Notes: generated from the letters alone by a model not told the origin. Positions 34,302 to 43,294 are shown, counted from the stretch's first letter. The stretch: 64,000 nt of DNA from Polyangiaceae bacterium (GCA_016712345.1 JADJRH010000001.1:1426001-1490000); one strand, 5' to 3'. A program made the numbers and translations.

Positions 34302-36032
34302 CTACTTGGCCGGAGGCATTGGCTTGAGCGCCGAGTTTTTTGAGTCGCCTTCGGGCGTTGATGGAGCGCTGAGCAGCTCAGTCACGAGATCGCGGCATTC
34401 GGGCTTTGTTCGCAGGTGACCGAGCAGCGTGTTGGAAACGTCGCCGAACGCTTTCTCAAATGCGAGACCTTCACGCGTTCGAGCCGCAACCTTCTCTCGA
34501 CTTTGAGCGAGGTCTTCTTCAAGTGCTTCCGCGTACCGAGCAAGCTGCGCGCGAAGCTCTTCAATCTGCCGTCGAAGATCGCGCGCCGTGGCTTCGCGCA
34601 TGTTCTTTTTTTGTTCGTACCGACCGAGTTGTTCGCGCTTTGCCTGCGCGGTGGCAGCCGCCGCACCTGCACGTTCAAAAACGCTTGGATCGTAAGCTCC
34701 TTGGCGAATCGCGCCGTCGGCAAACTGGCGCGCCGCAACGGCGGCACGCTCGGCTTGCATGAGTTCACCGCGAACCTTTTCAACGTCTTCACCGTCGGCG
34801 GCGGCTTCTCGAAGCACACGCGATTCCTCGTGCGCAAGCTCTTCAACCTTGCGCCCGATTTCAGCACGCAGCGCTCGTCCGCGACGCTCCTGCGCTTCAA
34901 GTTTGCGAGTGTAACTTGCGACTTCGCCTTCAAGCCGGTTTGCTCGCGCTGCCAAATCCCACGCCTGCATCAGCGCGTTGGTTACTTCAGGTGGTGAGTT
35001 CGCGCCGGGGTACGCGCGCGAAACCATGCGCGAGAAAAGCGCTGCTCGGCTCGCCCATTCTGTGACGCCCGCCGATTGAGGAGGAGGAGGAGGCGGCGGC
35101 GCCGGCACACCATCACCGGCCTCGGCGTCCCAAGCCTGCGAGGGCAGGCTGCGTTGAAGCGCCTTGAGTTCTTCTTGGAGATGGTGGGCATCTCGGTAGC
35201 GCTTGCGAATGTCCTTTTCGAGCAGGCGCAGACAGATGGATTCACCCTGCGGATGAGCGTCGGGGCGAATTCCGCGCGGCCTCGGAGGAGGCTGCGTACG
35301 CTGCATTTCGAGCAGCGTGTCGCGATCATTTGCTCGAAATGGGAGCTGTCCCGTGAGCATTTCAAAAAACAGCACGCCGAGCGCGTAGAGATCGCTCTGG
35401 GCCGCGGCCTCTTCACCGCGCGCCTGCTCAGGCGACATGTACTCAGGCGTTCCAAAGACCGCGCCTTTCGGCGCAAGGCGCGGGTCGCGCGCGATTGCCG
35501 CCAACCCAAAATCGAGGATCTTGACGAAGTCCTTACGTCCACCCCGCTGCGTAAGGAGAATGTTGTCACTCTTGAGATCGCGGTGAACAACTCCGAGATC
35601 GTGAGCACGTGCAAGCGCGGCGCACATCTGCTCGAGAATGTCGACACCGCGAGCGATGGGCATTGGACCGCGCGCCAACTCCGCTGAGAGCGGGGTGCCG
35701 ACGAGGTACTCCATGACCAAATAGAGTTCGCCCTCTTCGGTTTCACCGATGTCGTGAATGTCGATGATGTGAGCGTGGTCAACGCGGTTCGCGGCACGCG
35801 CCTCACGCAACATCCAAGCGCGAAGATGCGTTTCACCGCGCAGATCGGGACGGATGAGCTTGAGAGCCACCACGCGCTCGATGAGGACGTGGCGCGCGCG
35901 ATAAACAATTCCCATCCCGCCTTCGCCAAGCCGTGCTTCGAGCCGATAGCGGCCGGCAACGACTTTGCCGATCATCGGATCGGCGTTTGAGCGTGAGCTG
36001 CTGGATGAGCGGACGGAAGGTCGGTTCTCCAT
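34302..36032 (-). CDS. Hanks-type Ser/Thr protein kinase with coiled-coil C-terminus
   Basis: 576 residues. The kinase domain (about 25-290) is complete: GEGGMG loop (37-41), VALK with K58, HRDLKSDN (150-157), DFG (174-176), GTPEYMSPEQARG and SDLYALGVLFFEMLTG. A Pro run (APPPPPPPP) links to a long charged coiled coil (about 360-560: RLEGEVASYTRKLEAQERR, KREQLGRYEQKKNMREATARDLRRQIEELRAQLARYAEALEEDL). No membrane segment, so it is a cytoplasmic kinase. The coiled coil could mediate dimerisation or partner choice. Substrates unknown. Confidence 0.95.
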   Translation of the reverse strand: MENRPSVRSSSSSRSNADPMIGKVVAGRYRLEARLGEGGMGIVYRARHVLIERVVALKLIRPDLRGETHLRAWMLREARAANRVDHAHIIDIHDIGETEEGELYLVMEYLVGTPLSAELARGPMPIARGVDILEQMCAALARAHDLGVVHRDLKSDNILLTQRGGRKDFVKILDFGLAAIARDPRLAPKGAVFGTPEYMSPEQARGEEAAAQSDLYALGVLFFEMLTGQLPFRANDRDTLLEMQRTQPPPRPRGIRPDAHPQGESICLRLLEKDIRKRYRDAHHLQEELKALQRSLPSQAWDAEAGDGVPAPPPPPPPQSAGVTEWASRAALFSRMVSRAYPGANSPPEVTNALMQAWDLAARANRLEGEVASYTRKLEAQERRGRALRAEIGRKVEELAHEESRVLREAAADGEDVEKVRGELMQAERAAVAARQFADGAIRQGAYDPSVFERAGAAAATAQAKREQLGRYEQKKNMREATARDLRRQIEELRAQLARYAEALEEDLAQSREKVAARTREGLAFEKAFGDVSNTLLGHLRTKPECRDLVTELLSAPSTPEGDSKNSALKPMPPAK

Positions 36033-36162
36033 GAGCGGTGATTCTCGCTGCCTCTAAGGCGACAGTGCCGGGGCTGCATGTGATGCTAACCCGAAACTCG
36101 AACTGCTTTTGCAACCAACCGGACCGCACGTTGGCCTTTCACAAATCTGATGCGCGCAGCCC

Positions 36163-37116
36163 TCACCACCAAAAGTCGGAGTCTGAAGACTGGGGGAGAT
36201 TGGACAGCACCGCGCCCGCAGCGGCGACATCGAGCGCAATCTGGTCGCGAAGTTCATGCAGTCCGGCAAAACGCTGTTCCCCCCGCAATCGGGCAACCAG
36301 GTGCACCCGCAAATTCGCTCCGTAGATGTCTTCAGCAAAGTTGAAGAGATGCACCTCTACCGACGGCATTGCATCAACCTTGACAGTGGGACGAATGCCG
36401 ATGTTAGCGACGCCAACCCCCAGCCGGTGTGCTTGGAAAGACTCTGAAATGTGATCCACCGCCACGGCATAAACGCCGAACGCCGGCAGTGCCTCCACCA
36501 CGCCATCAATATTCGCGGTTGGAAATCCAATTGTTCTGCCTCGCTGATCCCCCTTTACGACCGTGCCCGACAATGCATGGGGACGACCTAGTACTTCCCG
36601 CGCGGAGCGCACGTCGCCGAGCGCAATCGAGGAACGTGCGCGTGTGCTCGAAAACGTTCCGACACCGTCACCGACCATCGCGTGTGAACGAGTCTCGAAA
36701 CCGAGCCGATTGCCGAGGGTGGACAACAACGCAAAGTCACCTGCACGCGCGCGTCCGAATCGAAAGTTGTCGCCCACCAAAACCAGGCCCGCGTGCAACG
36801 AGCGCACAAGAATGCCTTCCGCAAATTCGTCAGGGTTTTGTGCGGCAAGAGCGTGATCGAATGTGAGCACTTCGACGGCCATTTCGGGCATCAAGCGCTG
36901 AATCAGTTGCACTTTGCGGCGCAGCGACGTGAGAAGCGGCGGCGCCCCCCTTCCAATAACGGCTGCCGGATGGGGATCAAACGTCAGGACCGTGGGGGCC
37001 AACCCGCGCGCAGCTGCATTCGAAGCCGCTTCGCGTAAAACGGCTTGGTGACCGAGATGCACTCCGTCGAAATTGCCGATCGCAACAAGTCGCCGCCGGG
37101 GCGCTGAATTCTGCAC
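36163..37116 (-). CDS. ribF: Bifunctional riboflavin kinase / FAD synthetase
   Basis: 317 residues if started at GTG 37116; GTG 37209 is an alternative that would leave only 21 bases to the divergent prs gene. The frame stays open far beyond, but that portion is antisense to prs. The N-terminal adenylyltransferase has AIGNFDGVHLGHQAVL, TFDPHP and VLVGDNFRFG. The C-terminal flavokinase has GTVVKGDQRGRTIGFPTANI, FGVYAV, GVANIGIRPTV and VEVHLFNF. It makes FMN and then FAD from riboflavin in the cytosol. The length agrees with the usual 305-320 residues. Confidence 0.95.
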   Translation of the reverse strand: MQNSAPRRRLVAIGNFDGVHLGHQAVLREAASNAAARGLAPTVLTFDPHPAAVIGRGAPPLLTSLRRKVQLIQRLMPEMAVEVLTFDHALAAQNPDEFAEGILVRSLHAGLVLVGDNFRFGRARAGDFALLSTLGNRLGFETRSHAMVGDGVGTFSSTRARSSIALGDVRSAREVLGRPHALSGTVVKGDQRGRTIGFPTANIDGVVEALPAFGVYAVAVDHISESFQAHRLGVGVANIGIRPTVKVDAMPSVEVHLFNFAEDIYGANLRVHLVARLRGEQRFAGLHELRDQIALDVAAAGAVLSNLPQSSDSDFWW

Positions 37117-37230
37117 GCGCGCTTCGTAGCGAAAGCCCGTCGAAACGGCAAATGGTGCGCGGCTGGTCAGCTTGACGGCGCTCGATGTGCAAGGTAACCG
37201 CGCGCTCACTCTGAAGCAGCGGAGGCTCGC

Positions 37231-38175
37231 ATGTTTAAGAAGGTTGCCATCTTCTCCGGCGGTGCGAACCCCGCTCTGACGGCGGACATCTGCACCGCGT
37301 TGGAGCTGTCGGTTGGCAGGAGCAAGGTTTCTCGCTTCTCCGACGGTGAAACGTTTTGTGTGCTCGAGGAGAACGTTCGCGGGGTGGACACCTACGTGGT
37401 GCAGCCCACGTGCTCTCCCGTAAATGACAACGTGATGGAGCTGCTCATTATGGTCGACGCCTTGCGTCGAGCATCCGCAGGATCCATCACGGCGGTCATT
37501 CCGTATTACGGGTACGCGCGCCAAGATCGCAAAGTCGCGCCGCGCACTCCGATCACGTCCAAGCTGGTTGCCGACTTGATCGTCGCGGCCGGAGTAAACC
37601 GCATTGTCGCGCTCGACCTGCACGCGGCTCAGATCCAAGGCTTCTTCAACATTCCCTTCGACCATCTTTTTGCGATGCCGTCGCTGCTCGATCAACATCT
37701 GCGCGAGCACTACCAAAAAGACGTCGTCGTCGTTTCGCCCGACGCGGGTGGCGTGGAGCGCGCGCGTGCGTACGCAAAACGGCTTCAAGGCGCGTTGGCT
37801 ATCATCGACAAGCGTCGCGAACGCGCCAACGAAAGCGAAGTGATGAACATCATCGGTGATGTGGAAGGGCGCCGGTGCCTCATTCTCGACGACATGATCG
37901 ACACAGCCGGAACGTTGGTGAACGCGGCGTCCGCCCTGATGAAGGCCGGGGCCAAGAGCGTTGCGGCATGCGCCACACACCCGGTTCTTTCGGGCCCCGC
38001 GGTACAGCGGATCAAGGAAAGCGCTCTCACGGAAGTAGTCGTCACGAACTCGATTCCTTTGCGCGACGAGGCGAAAGCTACCGGTAAGTTCAAGGTTGTG
38101 AGCGTTGCGCGGCTCCTAGCTGAAGCCATTCGACGCATTCACAATTCGGACTCGATCAGTTCGTTGTTCGTTTGA
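37231..38175 (+). CDS. prs: Ribose-phosphate pyrophosphokinase
   Basis: 314 residues from ATG 37231, with GGAGG upstream. It makes PRPP from ribose 5-phosphate and ATP, for nucleotide, histidine and tryptophan synthesis. Signatures: FSDGETFCVLEENVRG, PYYGYARQDRK, LDLHAAQIQGFF and the PRPP loop LILDDMIDTAGT. All are intact. It opens the housekeeping block prs-rplY-pth-rpsF-rpsR-rplI-dnaB, all on the plus strand. Confidence 0.98.
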   Translation: MFKKVAIFSGGANPALTADICTALELSVGRSKVSRFSDGETFCVLEENVRGVDTYVVQPTCSPVNDNVMELLIMVDALRRASAGSITAVIPYYGYARQDRKVAPRTPITSKLVADLIVAAGVNRIVALDLHAAQIQGFFNIPFDHLFAMPSLLDQHLREHYQKDVVVVSPDAGGVERARAYAKRLQGALAIIDKRRERANESEVMNIIGDVEGRRCLILDDMIDTAGTLVNAASALMKAGAKSVAACATHPVLSGPAVQRIKESALTEVVVTNSIPLRDEAKATGKFKVVSVARLLAEAIRRIHNSDSISSLFV

Positions 38176-38177
38176 GT

Positions 38178-38193
38178 CGCGGTTTTACCCGCG
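38178..38193 (+). terminator. Weak hairpin after prs
   Basis: CGCGG-TTTTAC-CCGCG, a 5-bp stem starting three bases after the prs stop, with a T5 run 11 bases further on (38205). It could attenuate read-through into rplY. Confidence 0.35.
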
Positions 38194-38252
38194 CAAAATC
38201 ATCAATTTTTGGAGTTTGCCCTTTCGCAGTCATCAAGAACTTCTCGATCGTC

Positions 38253-38282
38253 TCGACCTTTATCCGCGAGATCTGCTATAGG
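38253..38282 (+). promoter_or_regulatory. Possible promoter of rplY
   Basis: TCGACC (38253-38258), 18-base spacer, TATAGG (38277-38282), about 30 bases before the ATG. The -10 is the same as that proposed for the histone-like gene; the -35 is weak. Confidence 0.35.
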
Positions 38283-38311
38283 GCTCGCCCCGTTTTTCTG
38301 GAGCGTCTCTC

Positions 38312-39034
38312 ATGACCATGGAACTCATCAAAATGACCGCCACCCGCCGCGATTCGGCGGGCAAAGGCTCCTCTCACCGCCTGCGCCGCGAGGGAAAAAT
38401 CCCGGCCGTTGCCTACGGCCGCAGCCTTCCTCCTGTTCACGTAGCTATTGGGCCCAAGTCGCTCCTCGGCGTGCTTGGTTCGGAGCACGGTCAAAATGCA
38501 GTTGTCGAGCTTTCGGTTGAAGGCGGATCAACGTTGACGGTGATGGTTCGTGACTACTCGTACCATCCGGTGTCCCGCGAGCTTCTGCACGCCGACTTCG
38601 TTGAAGTGAAGCTCGACCAACCGGTGGACGTGGAGATTCCGTTCCACTGCGTTGGCAAGTCAAAAGGTATCGCGGCCGGCGGTATCCTGCAGGTCATTTT
38701 CCGCCGCATTCCTGTGCGATGCCTGCCGGAGAAAATTCCCGTTTCGGTAGAGGCGGACATTACCGAACTCGACATGGGTGAGTCGCTAAAGGCGTCCTCG
38801 CTGAGGCTCCCCGAGGGTGTGAGAGTTCGGCTGCCCGAAGATCAAACCGTCGCCGTCATCAACGCGCCCGAAACGGCTGCGGATGAGGCACCGACGGGTG
38901 CAGCTGCCGCAGCTGGAGCCGGCGCCGCAGCGCCCGCTGCTGCCGCCGCAGCTCCTGCGAAAGCCGGCGACAAGGCCGCCGCAGCTCCGGCAAAGGCCGC
39001 CGCAGCTCCGGCAAAGGCGGAGAAAAAGAAGTAA
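38312..39034 (+). CDS. rplY: 50S ribosomal protein L25 (CTC form)
   Basis: 240 residues, the long general-stress (CTC) form with L25 domain (about 1-95: LIKMTATRRDSAGKGSSHRLRREGKIPAVAYG) and the TL5-type C-terminal beta domain (VEIPFHCVGKSKGIAAGGILQVIFRRIPVRCLPEKIP). It binds 5S rRNA. The last 50 residues are an Ala/Pro/Lys tail with KAAAAPA repeats, an extension beyond the core fold. It is followed by pth six bases on, a very common pairing. Confidence 0.97.
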   Translation: MTMELIKMTATRRDSAGKGSSHRLRREGKIPAVAYGRSLPPVHVAIGPKSLLGVLGSEHGQNAVVELSVEGGSTLTVMVRDYSYHPVSRELLHADFVEVKLDQPVDVEIPFHCVGKSKGIAAGGILQVIFRRIPVRCLPEKIPVSVEADITELDMGESLKASSLRLPEGVRVRLPEDQTVAVINAPETAADEAPTGAAAAAGAGAAAPAAAAAAPAKAGDKAAAAPAKAAAAPAKAEKKK

Positions 39035-39040
39035 ACCTTC

Positions 39041-39655
39041 GTGCTGCTCGTCGTTGGTCTCGGAAATCCCGGACGGCAATACTCGGCAAACCGCCACAAC
39101 GTCGGCTTCATGGTCGTCGACGAGTTGGCGGCGGTGTGCCGTGCCGATGGCTTCCGGTCAAAGTTCAACGGTGAGTACACAAAGGGCGAGTCCGGCGGCG
39201 AAGACCTTGTATTGCTGAAGCCTCAGACCTTCATGAATGAGTCCGGGCGCAGCGTGCAAGCCGCTGTTGCGTTCTTCAAACCGCCTACGCTGCGAGTGCT
39301 TGTGATTCACGATGAGCTGGATCTTCCGTACGGGACGATTCGGCTCAAGGTGGGCGGCGGTCACGCGGGTCACAATGGGCTTCGCTCCATCATGTCGTGC
39401 ATCGGAACCGGCGATTTCGGTCGCCTGCGATTCGGCATCGGCAGGCCACCTCCCGGATTTCGCGGTGAGGTGGCAGATTTCGTGTTGTCGAATTTCGACT
39501 CGAACGAGCGCATGACACTTCCAGATCTCTTGAAGAAGTCGTGCGACTCTGTGCCAGAAGTCGCCGCGCGCGGCGTCAGTGCCGCGATGAACGTTCACAA
39601 CGCCCGGCCAAAACCGGAAAAAGACTTCGAAACCTCCCGCCGCCCAGGGTGGTGA
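39041..39655 (+). CDS. pth: Peptidyl-tRNA hydrolase
   Basis: 204 residues from GTG 39041. It releases peptides from prematurely dropped peptidyl-tRNA. Motifs: VVGLGNPGRQYSANRHNVGF (containing the catalytic His region), LLKPQTFMNESG, VIHDELDLPYGTIRLKVGGGHAGHNGLRS and FGRLRFGIGRPP. All catalytic residues appear present. The normal family length is about 190. It follows rplY closely and precedes the rpsF leader region. Confidence 0.97.
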   Translation: MLLVVGLGNPGRQYSANRHNVGFMVVDELAAVCRADGFRSKFNGEYTKGESGGEDLVLLKPQTFMNESGRSVQAAVAFFKPPTLRVLVIHDELDLPYGTIRLKVGGGHAGHNGLRSIMSCIGTGDFGRLRFGIGRPPPGFRGEVADFVLSNFDSNERMTLPDLLKKSCDSVPEVAARGVSAAMNVHNARPKPEKDFETSRRPGW

Positions 39656-39749
39656 AAGCCCACCCAAAACCAACTCGGGCGCCGCTCTCGACAAGATCGC
39701 GGACAAGAGTTTGTTGAACTGAAGCGACGGGTTTTTTCGATTCCTCGCT

Positions 39750-39769
39750 CCGAGGCAAGACCGCCTCGG
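39750..39769 (+). promoter_or_regulatory. Hairpin in the rpsF leader, candidate S6:S18 control element
   Basis: CCGAGGC-AAGACC-GCCTCGG is a perfect 7-bp stem 28 bases before the rpsF start, with a CCG sequence at the loop/stem border. In several bacteria the S6:S18 complex binds a CCG-containing hairpin in the rpsF leader and represses translation. The match here is structural only. The other 70 bases of the pth-rpsF gap hold nothing I recognise. Confidence 0.4.
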
Positions 39770-39797
39770 GGCCACCGACCAAGAGGAAACAGAGAGA

Positions 39798-40331
39798 ATG
39801 AGCAGAGCAGCAACGGCGCCCAATCGCGCCCGTGAGTACGAAACAATCTATATTCTCAAACCCGACATTGACGCGGAGGCGGCGGAGCGCGTCGGCTCAC
39901 GCTTGGCCGAAGTTGTCGGACGCGAGTCGGGCCAGCTCACCAAGGTTGAAACTTGGGGCCGCCGCAAGCTTGCGTACGCAATCGCCAAGCAACGCCGAGG
40001 CGTCTATGTGTACCTCAAGTATCTCGGTTCAGGTCGCGTCGTCAGCGAACTTGAGCGCAACCTTCGCCTGTTCGACGGTGTACTCAAGTACCAAACGGTT
40101 CTTGTTCGATCCGACGTTGAAGTCGATGGCATCTCCGTTGCGGCTGAAGACGTGACGTTTGAGCGCCTGGAGCTTCCGCCGCTTGAAGAGGACAAGGAAG
40201 ATTCACGCGAGAGGCAGCTTGGCCTCGTCGAGAGCGAACGCCGTGAAAAGCCGGAAGGCGTGGCTGAACTCGACGAAGGCGAGATCGACGCCATGGGCGA
40301 AATGGGCGCCGACGAGGACGAGGAGACCTGA
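39798..40331 (+). CDS. rpsF: 30S ribosomal protein S6
   Basis: 177 residues, considerably longer than the typical 95-135. The core S6 domain (about 10-105) has YETIYILKPDIDAEAAERV, VETWGRRKLAYAIAKQRRGVYVYLKYLG and RLFDGVLKYQTV. The remaining 70 residues form an acidic Glu/Asp-rich tail (LPPLEEDKEDSRERQ, ELDEGEIDAMGEMGADEDEE). Acidic S6 tails occur elsewhere, and in E. coli glutamates are added enzymatically. Purine-rich AAGAGGAAACAGAGAG precedes the ATG. It binds S18 on the small subunit platform. Confidence 0.96.
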   Translation: MSRAATAPNRAREYETIYILKPDIDAEAAERVGSRLAEVVGRESGQLTKVETWGRRKLAYAIAKQRRGVYVYLKYLGSGRVVSELERNLRLFDGVLKYQTVLVRSDVEVDGISVAAEDVTFERLELPPLEEDKEDSRERQLGLVESERREKPEGVAELDEGEIDAMGEMGADEDEET

Positions 40332-40334
40332 TCC

Positions 40335-40637
40335 ATGCAACGCAATATCGAAAATCGAACAAGCGACGTGGACGACTTTGGTCGTACGCCCGATCTCAAT
40401 GCCGACGCCCCCGGTCGTCGACGCACCGGTCGGCGACGTGCGTGCCGGTACTGCGCCGATCGCACGCTCGTTATCGACTACAAAGATCCGCAGGCGCTCA
40501 AGTACCTGATCTCCGAACGCGGCAAGATCGTTCCGCGTCGCATCAGCGGAAACTGCGCTCGCCATCAGCGCAAAGTTGCGCTCGCGATTAAGCGTGCTCG
40601 CAACATCGCGCTCCTGCCCTTCACAGTGACCGCGTAG
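40335..40637 (+). CDS. rpsR: 30S ribosomal protein S18
   Basis: 100 residues starting three bases after the rpsF stop. A roughly 35-residue basic N-terminal extension precedes the conserved core CRYCADRTLVIDYKDPQAL, LISERGKIVPRRISGNCARHQRKVA, IKRARNIALLPFT. The CxxC and CxxH cysteine/histidine pairs mark the zinc-binding (C+) form. Partner of S6. Confidence 0.96.
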   Translation: MQRNIENRTSDVDDFGRTPDLNADAPGRRRTGRRRACRYCADRTLVIDYKDPQALKYLISERGKIVPRRISGNCARHQRKVALAIKRARNIALLPFTVTA

Positions 40638-40647
40638 GAGAATCATC

Positions 40648-41100
40648 ATGGCGCACCACATTCACGTGGTCCTCACCGAGGACCTCAGCAACTTGGGCAA
40701 GAGCGGTGAGCTGGTTCGCGTGCGACCCGGCTTCGCTCGAAACTACTTGATTCCCCGCGGACTCGCGGTGAGCGCCACGGAAGAAAACAAGGCGCGCATC
40801 GAGCACGAGAAAAAGGTTGCAGAATCGCGGGCGACAAAGGCGAAAGCCGCCGCATCGGAACTGGCGCAAAAGCTCGGAAGCGTGAAGATCTCAATCGCGC
40901 GACCGGTCGGCGAAAACGACAAGCTCTACGGTTCCGTTACCGCGCGCGACATCGAAGAAGCTCTCGCGCAGCAAGGTTACGTTGTTGATCGGCGCCGGAT
41001 TGATACGGAGCCCCTCAAGGCGCTCGGCACGTACCAAGTGCCTGTGCATCTTGCGACTTCGGTAACTGCAACAGTTGAAGTAACCGTCACTGCTAAATAG
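40648..41100 (+). CDS. rplI: 50S ribosomal protein L9
   Basis: 150 residues, normal length. The N-terminal rRNA-binding domain has VVLTEDLSNLGKSGELVRVRPGFARNYLIPRGLAVSAT. The long connecting helix and the C-terminal domain (GENDKLYGSVTARDIEEALAQQGYVVDRRRI) follow. It is placed 10 bases after rpsR in the conserved rpsF-rpsR-rplI order. Confidence 0.97.
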   Translation: MAHHIHVVLTEDLSNLGKSGELVRVRPGFARNYLIPRGLAVSATEENKARIEHEKKVAESRATKAKAAASELAQKLGSVKISIARPVGENDKLYGSVTARDIEEALAQQGYVVDRRRIDTEPLKALGTYQVPVHLATSVTATVEVTVTAK

Positions 41101-41192
41101 ACGCCGCTGCCTGGGTCGGACATTAATTGTCCTAGCCCTGACAGAATAGGCTTTGAAAAAGCAGCGCGTTTGCTACATCGGTAAATAGCCTC

Positions 41193-41225
41193 GACGCCCC
41201 GGCGGCCTCGCGCCCCCGGGGCGTC
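41193..41225 (+). promoter_or_regulatory. Strong GC-rich inverted repeat between rplI and dnaB
   Basis: GACGCCCCGG (41193-41202) pairs perfectly with CCGGGGCGTC (41216-41225) around a 13-base loop. It lies about 80 bases before the dnaB start without a T-run. It may reduce read-through from the ribosomal genes, or be a processing or attenuation site. The rest of the 205-base gap is unremarkable. Confidence 0.5.
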
Positions 41226-41305
41226 GTGCGTTTCGGAGGTGAGGCTGTGGAAAGCTTCCGCAAAACCTGGAGACGATTTGTGGTGAACCACGACGGGGTT
41301 GCCCA

Positions 41306-42820
41306 ATGAGCAACCCGTCCATGAATTCGTCGCCGCGCCGCATCAAACCCCCCACGGTGGTAGATCCGCCGCCGGTTGCGGGCCGCGTCCCTCCCCACGA
41401 TCTGGACGCCGAGGCGGCCGTCCTTTCCGCGGTGCTGCTCGATCGGGACGCGCTTGATCGCGTGCTCGAAATCCTCAAGCCCGAACACTTCTACAGCGAA
41501 GCCAACGCACGCATTTTTCAGGCTGCGCAAGCGCTCGCGGTGAACATGACGCCGATCGACATCGTGTCCGTTGCGTCGTGGCTGCGCGATCGCGAATGGC
41601 TCCAGAAAATGGGCGGCACGGCCTACCTTGCACAACTTGCGGATGCCACACCCGCGGTTGGGCACGTCGCAACCCACGCCAAAGTTGTTCACGAGAAGTG
41701 GCGCCTTCGGCAGCTCATATCCACGTGTCAGCGTGTTGCCGCGGAGGGCTACAGCGACGTCGGCGAGGTTCAGCACTTCATCGACGGAGCGGAACAATCC
41801 ATTTACGACCTCGCGCGGACCGCTCATTCATCGAGCGCACAACCGCTTTCGATCGTGTTGAAAGCGGCGTTTGAACAAATCACCGCCGCCGCTGAACGCG
41901 GTGATCGCATCACCGGCATTCCAACCGGGTATGACCGGCTCGATTCAAAAACCGCCGGATTGCATGAAGGTGATCTCGTCATCGTCGCCGCGCGTCCAGG
42001 TATGGGAAAAACGTCCTTCGTTCTCAACATCGCAACCAATGTTGCCTCGCCGAGAACCATCACCGCACCCGGACCGGGAGAGTCGGGACACGGTGTGGAG
42101 CGCTACGAACCGGGGTTCGGAGTGTGCGTGTTCTCCCTTGAAATGCCGCGCGAACAGCTCGCCACACGCATGGTCTGCTCGGAGGGTCGAGTTGATCTAG
42201 GACGTTTGCGACAAGGCCACCTTCACCAAGATGACTGGCGCAAGTTGACGGAGAGCGCTTCGTACTTGTCGACCCTTCCCGTTTGGATCGACGACACGCC
42301 CGGAATCAGTGTTCTCGAACTGCGAGCCAAAATTCGGCGCATCCAAGCTGAGTACAATCGCGAGGCCACAGAAACCCAGCCGGCGAAACGCGTTGGCATG
42401 GTCGTTGTCGACTATCTCCAGCTCATGAAAGGGCGCGACGGCGTGCAAAGTCGCGAACAAGAGATCAGCGAGATCTCGCGCGGTTTGAAAGGCCTCGCAA
42501 AAGAACTGAAGGTGCCGGTCATAGCGCTGTCGCAGCTCAATCGTGCTGTTGAAACGCGAACCACGAAGGACAAGCGCCCACAGCTCTCAGACCTTCGCGA
42601 GTCGGGTGCGATCGAGCAGGACGCCGACACGATCATCTTCATCTACCGCGACGATTACTACAATCCTGAAACAAGTGATTTAAAGGGGATCGCAGAACTT
42701 ATCATCGCGAAGCAGCGCAACGGGCCAACGGGAAAAGTGAAGGTTCGCTTCTCCGCTTCGTGTACGCGTTTCGACAATCTTGAACCGGCTGACTACCCCG
42801 AATCGCCGGACGACGAGTAA
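41306..42820 (+). CDS. dnaB: Replicative DNA helicase
   Basis: 504 residues. The N-terminal DnaB domain begins VPPHDLDAEAAVLSAVLLD (29-47). The RecA-like helicase domain has Walker A ARPGMGKTS (229-237), FSLEMPREQLATRMV, VVVDYLQLM (Walker B), LSQLNRAVETR and LRESGAIEQDADTI. It unwinds DNA ahead of the replisome as a hexamer. Between the Walker A helix and the VFSLEM strand there is a roughly 24-residue Gly/Pro-rich insertion (249-272, PRTITAPGPGESGHGVERY) that most DnaB proteins lack. No intein is present. Confidence 0.97.
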   Translation: MSNPSMNSSPRRIKPPTVVDPPPVAGRVPPHDLDAEAAVLSAVLLDRDALDRVLEILKPEHFYSEANARIFQAAQALAVNMTPIDIVSVASWLRDREWLQKMGGTAYLAQLADATPAVGHVATHAKVVHEKWRLRQLISTCQRVAAEGYSDVGEVQHFIDGAEQSIYDLARTAHSSSAQPLSIVLKAAFEQITAAAERGDRITGIPTGYDRLDSKTAGLHEGDLVIVAARPGMGKTSFVLNIATNVASPRTITAPGPGESGHGVERYEPGFGVCVFSLEMPREQLATRMVCSEGRVDLGRLRQGHLHQDDWRKLTESASYLSTLPVWIDDTPGISVLELRAKIRRIQAEYNREATETQPAKRVGMVVVDYLQLMKGRDGVQSREQEISEISRGLKGLAKELKVPVIALSQLNRAVETRTTKDKRPQLSDLRESGAIEQDADTIIFIYRDDYYNPETSDLKGIAELIIAKQRNGPTGKVKVRFSASCTRFDNLEPADYPESPDDE

Positions 42821-42831
42821 GTTTCCGCGCG

Positions 42832-43263
42832 ATGCCTACGTGGTCGATCTACGCGTGCTTCGCCGCGATATTTATCGCCGTCCACTACCTCACGTTGCGC
42901 GCCGCCAGCGGGAAAATTGCGGACACGCTCGGCGCGCTCTTGCTCGAAGGCGCTGCAACCATCGGGTTGGCAATGCTGCTTGTGGCACGCGTCGGTGCGA
43001 AGGCCCCAACGACAACCGGCGGCGTTGTTTGGTCGTGCATTTCCGGGCTGTGTATTTCCGGGGCAACCACGTTGTTATTTTTTTCGCTGAGAGCCGGCGG
43101 GCCTGTCAGTGCAACGGGGCCTATCGTGCTCGGTGGCGGCGTTACGCTTGCAGCGCTTTGTGCGCCGCTTTTTTTTGACAACGAAGGATTCAACCTGCGC
43201 CGCGGCGTGGGTATCGCACTTGGATTTGCGGCGATTCTGATCTTGGCCACCGAGCGAAAGTAA
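42832..43263 (+). CDS. EamA-like small membrane protein
   Basis: 143 residues from ATG 42832, 11 bases after dnaB. Four to five hydrophobic segments and the pattern WSCISGLCISGATTLLFFSLRAGGPVSATGPIVLGGGVTLAAL...GVGIALGFAAILILAT are typical of one EamA (drug/metabolite transporter) repeat. Full-length transporters have two repeats, so this half-size protein would need to dimerise, like EmrE-type SMR proteins. Substrate unknown. Confidence 0.85.
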   Translation: MPTWSIYACFAAIFIAVHYLTLRAASGKIADTLGALLLEGAATIGLAMLLVARVGAKAPTTTGGVVWSCISGLCISGATTLLFFSLRAGGPVSATGPIVLGGGVTLAALCAPLFFDNEGFNLRRGVGIALGFAAILILATERK

Positions 43264-43294
43264 TCGACGCACACAGCCGGGGGTCTGGCCCCGG

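Noticed and set aside
37231..37980. Long N-terminal extension of the ribF frame
   Set aside because: It is antisense to prs, a complete and highly conserved gene; the extension has no family similarity.
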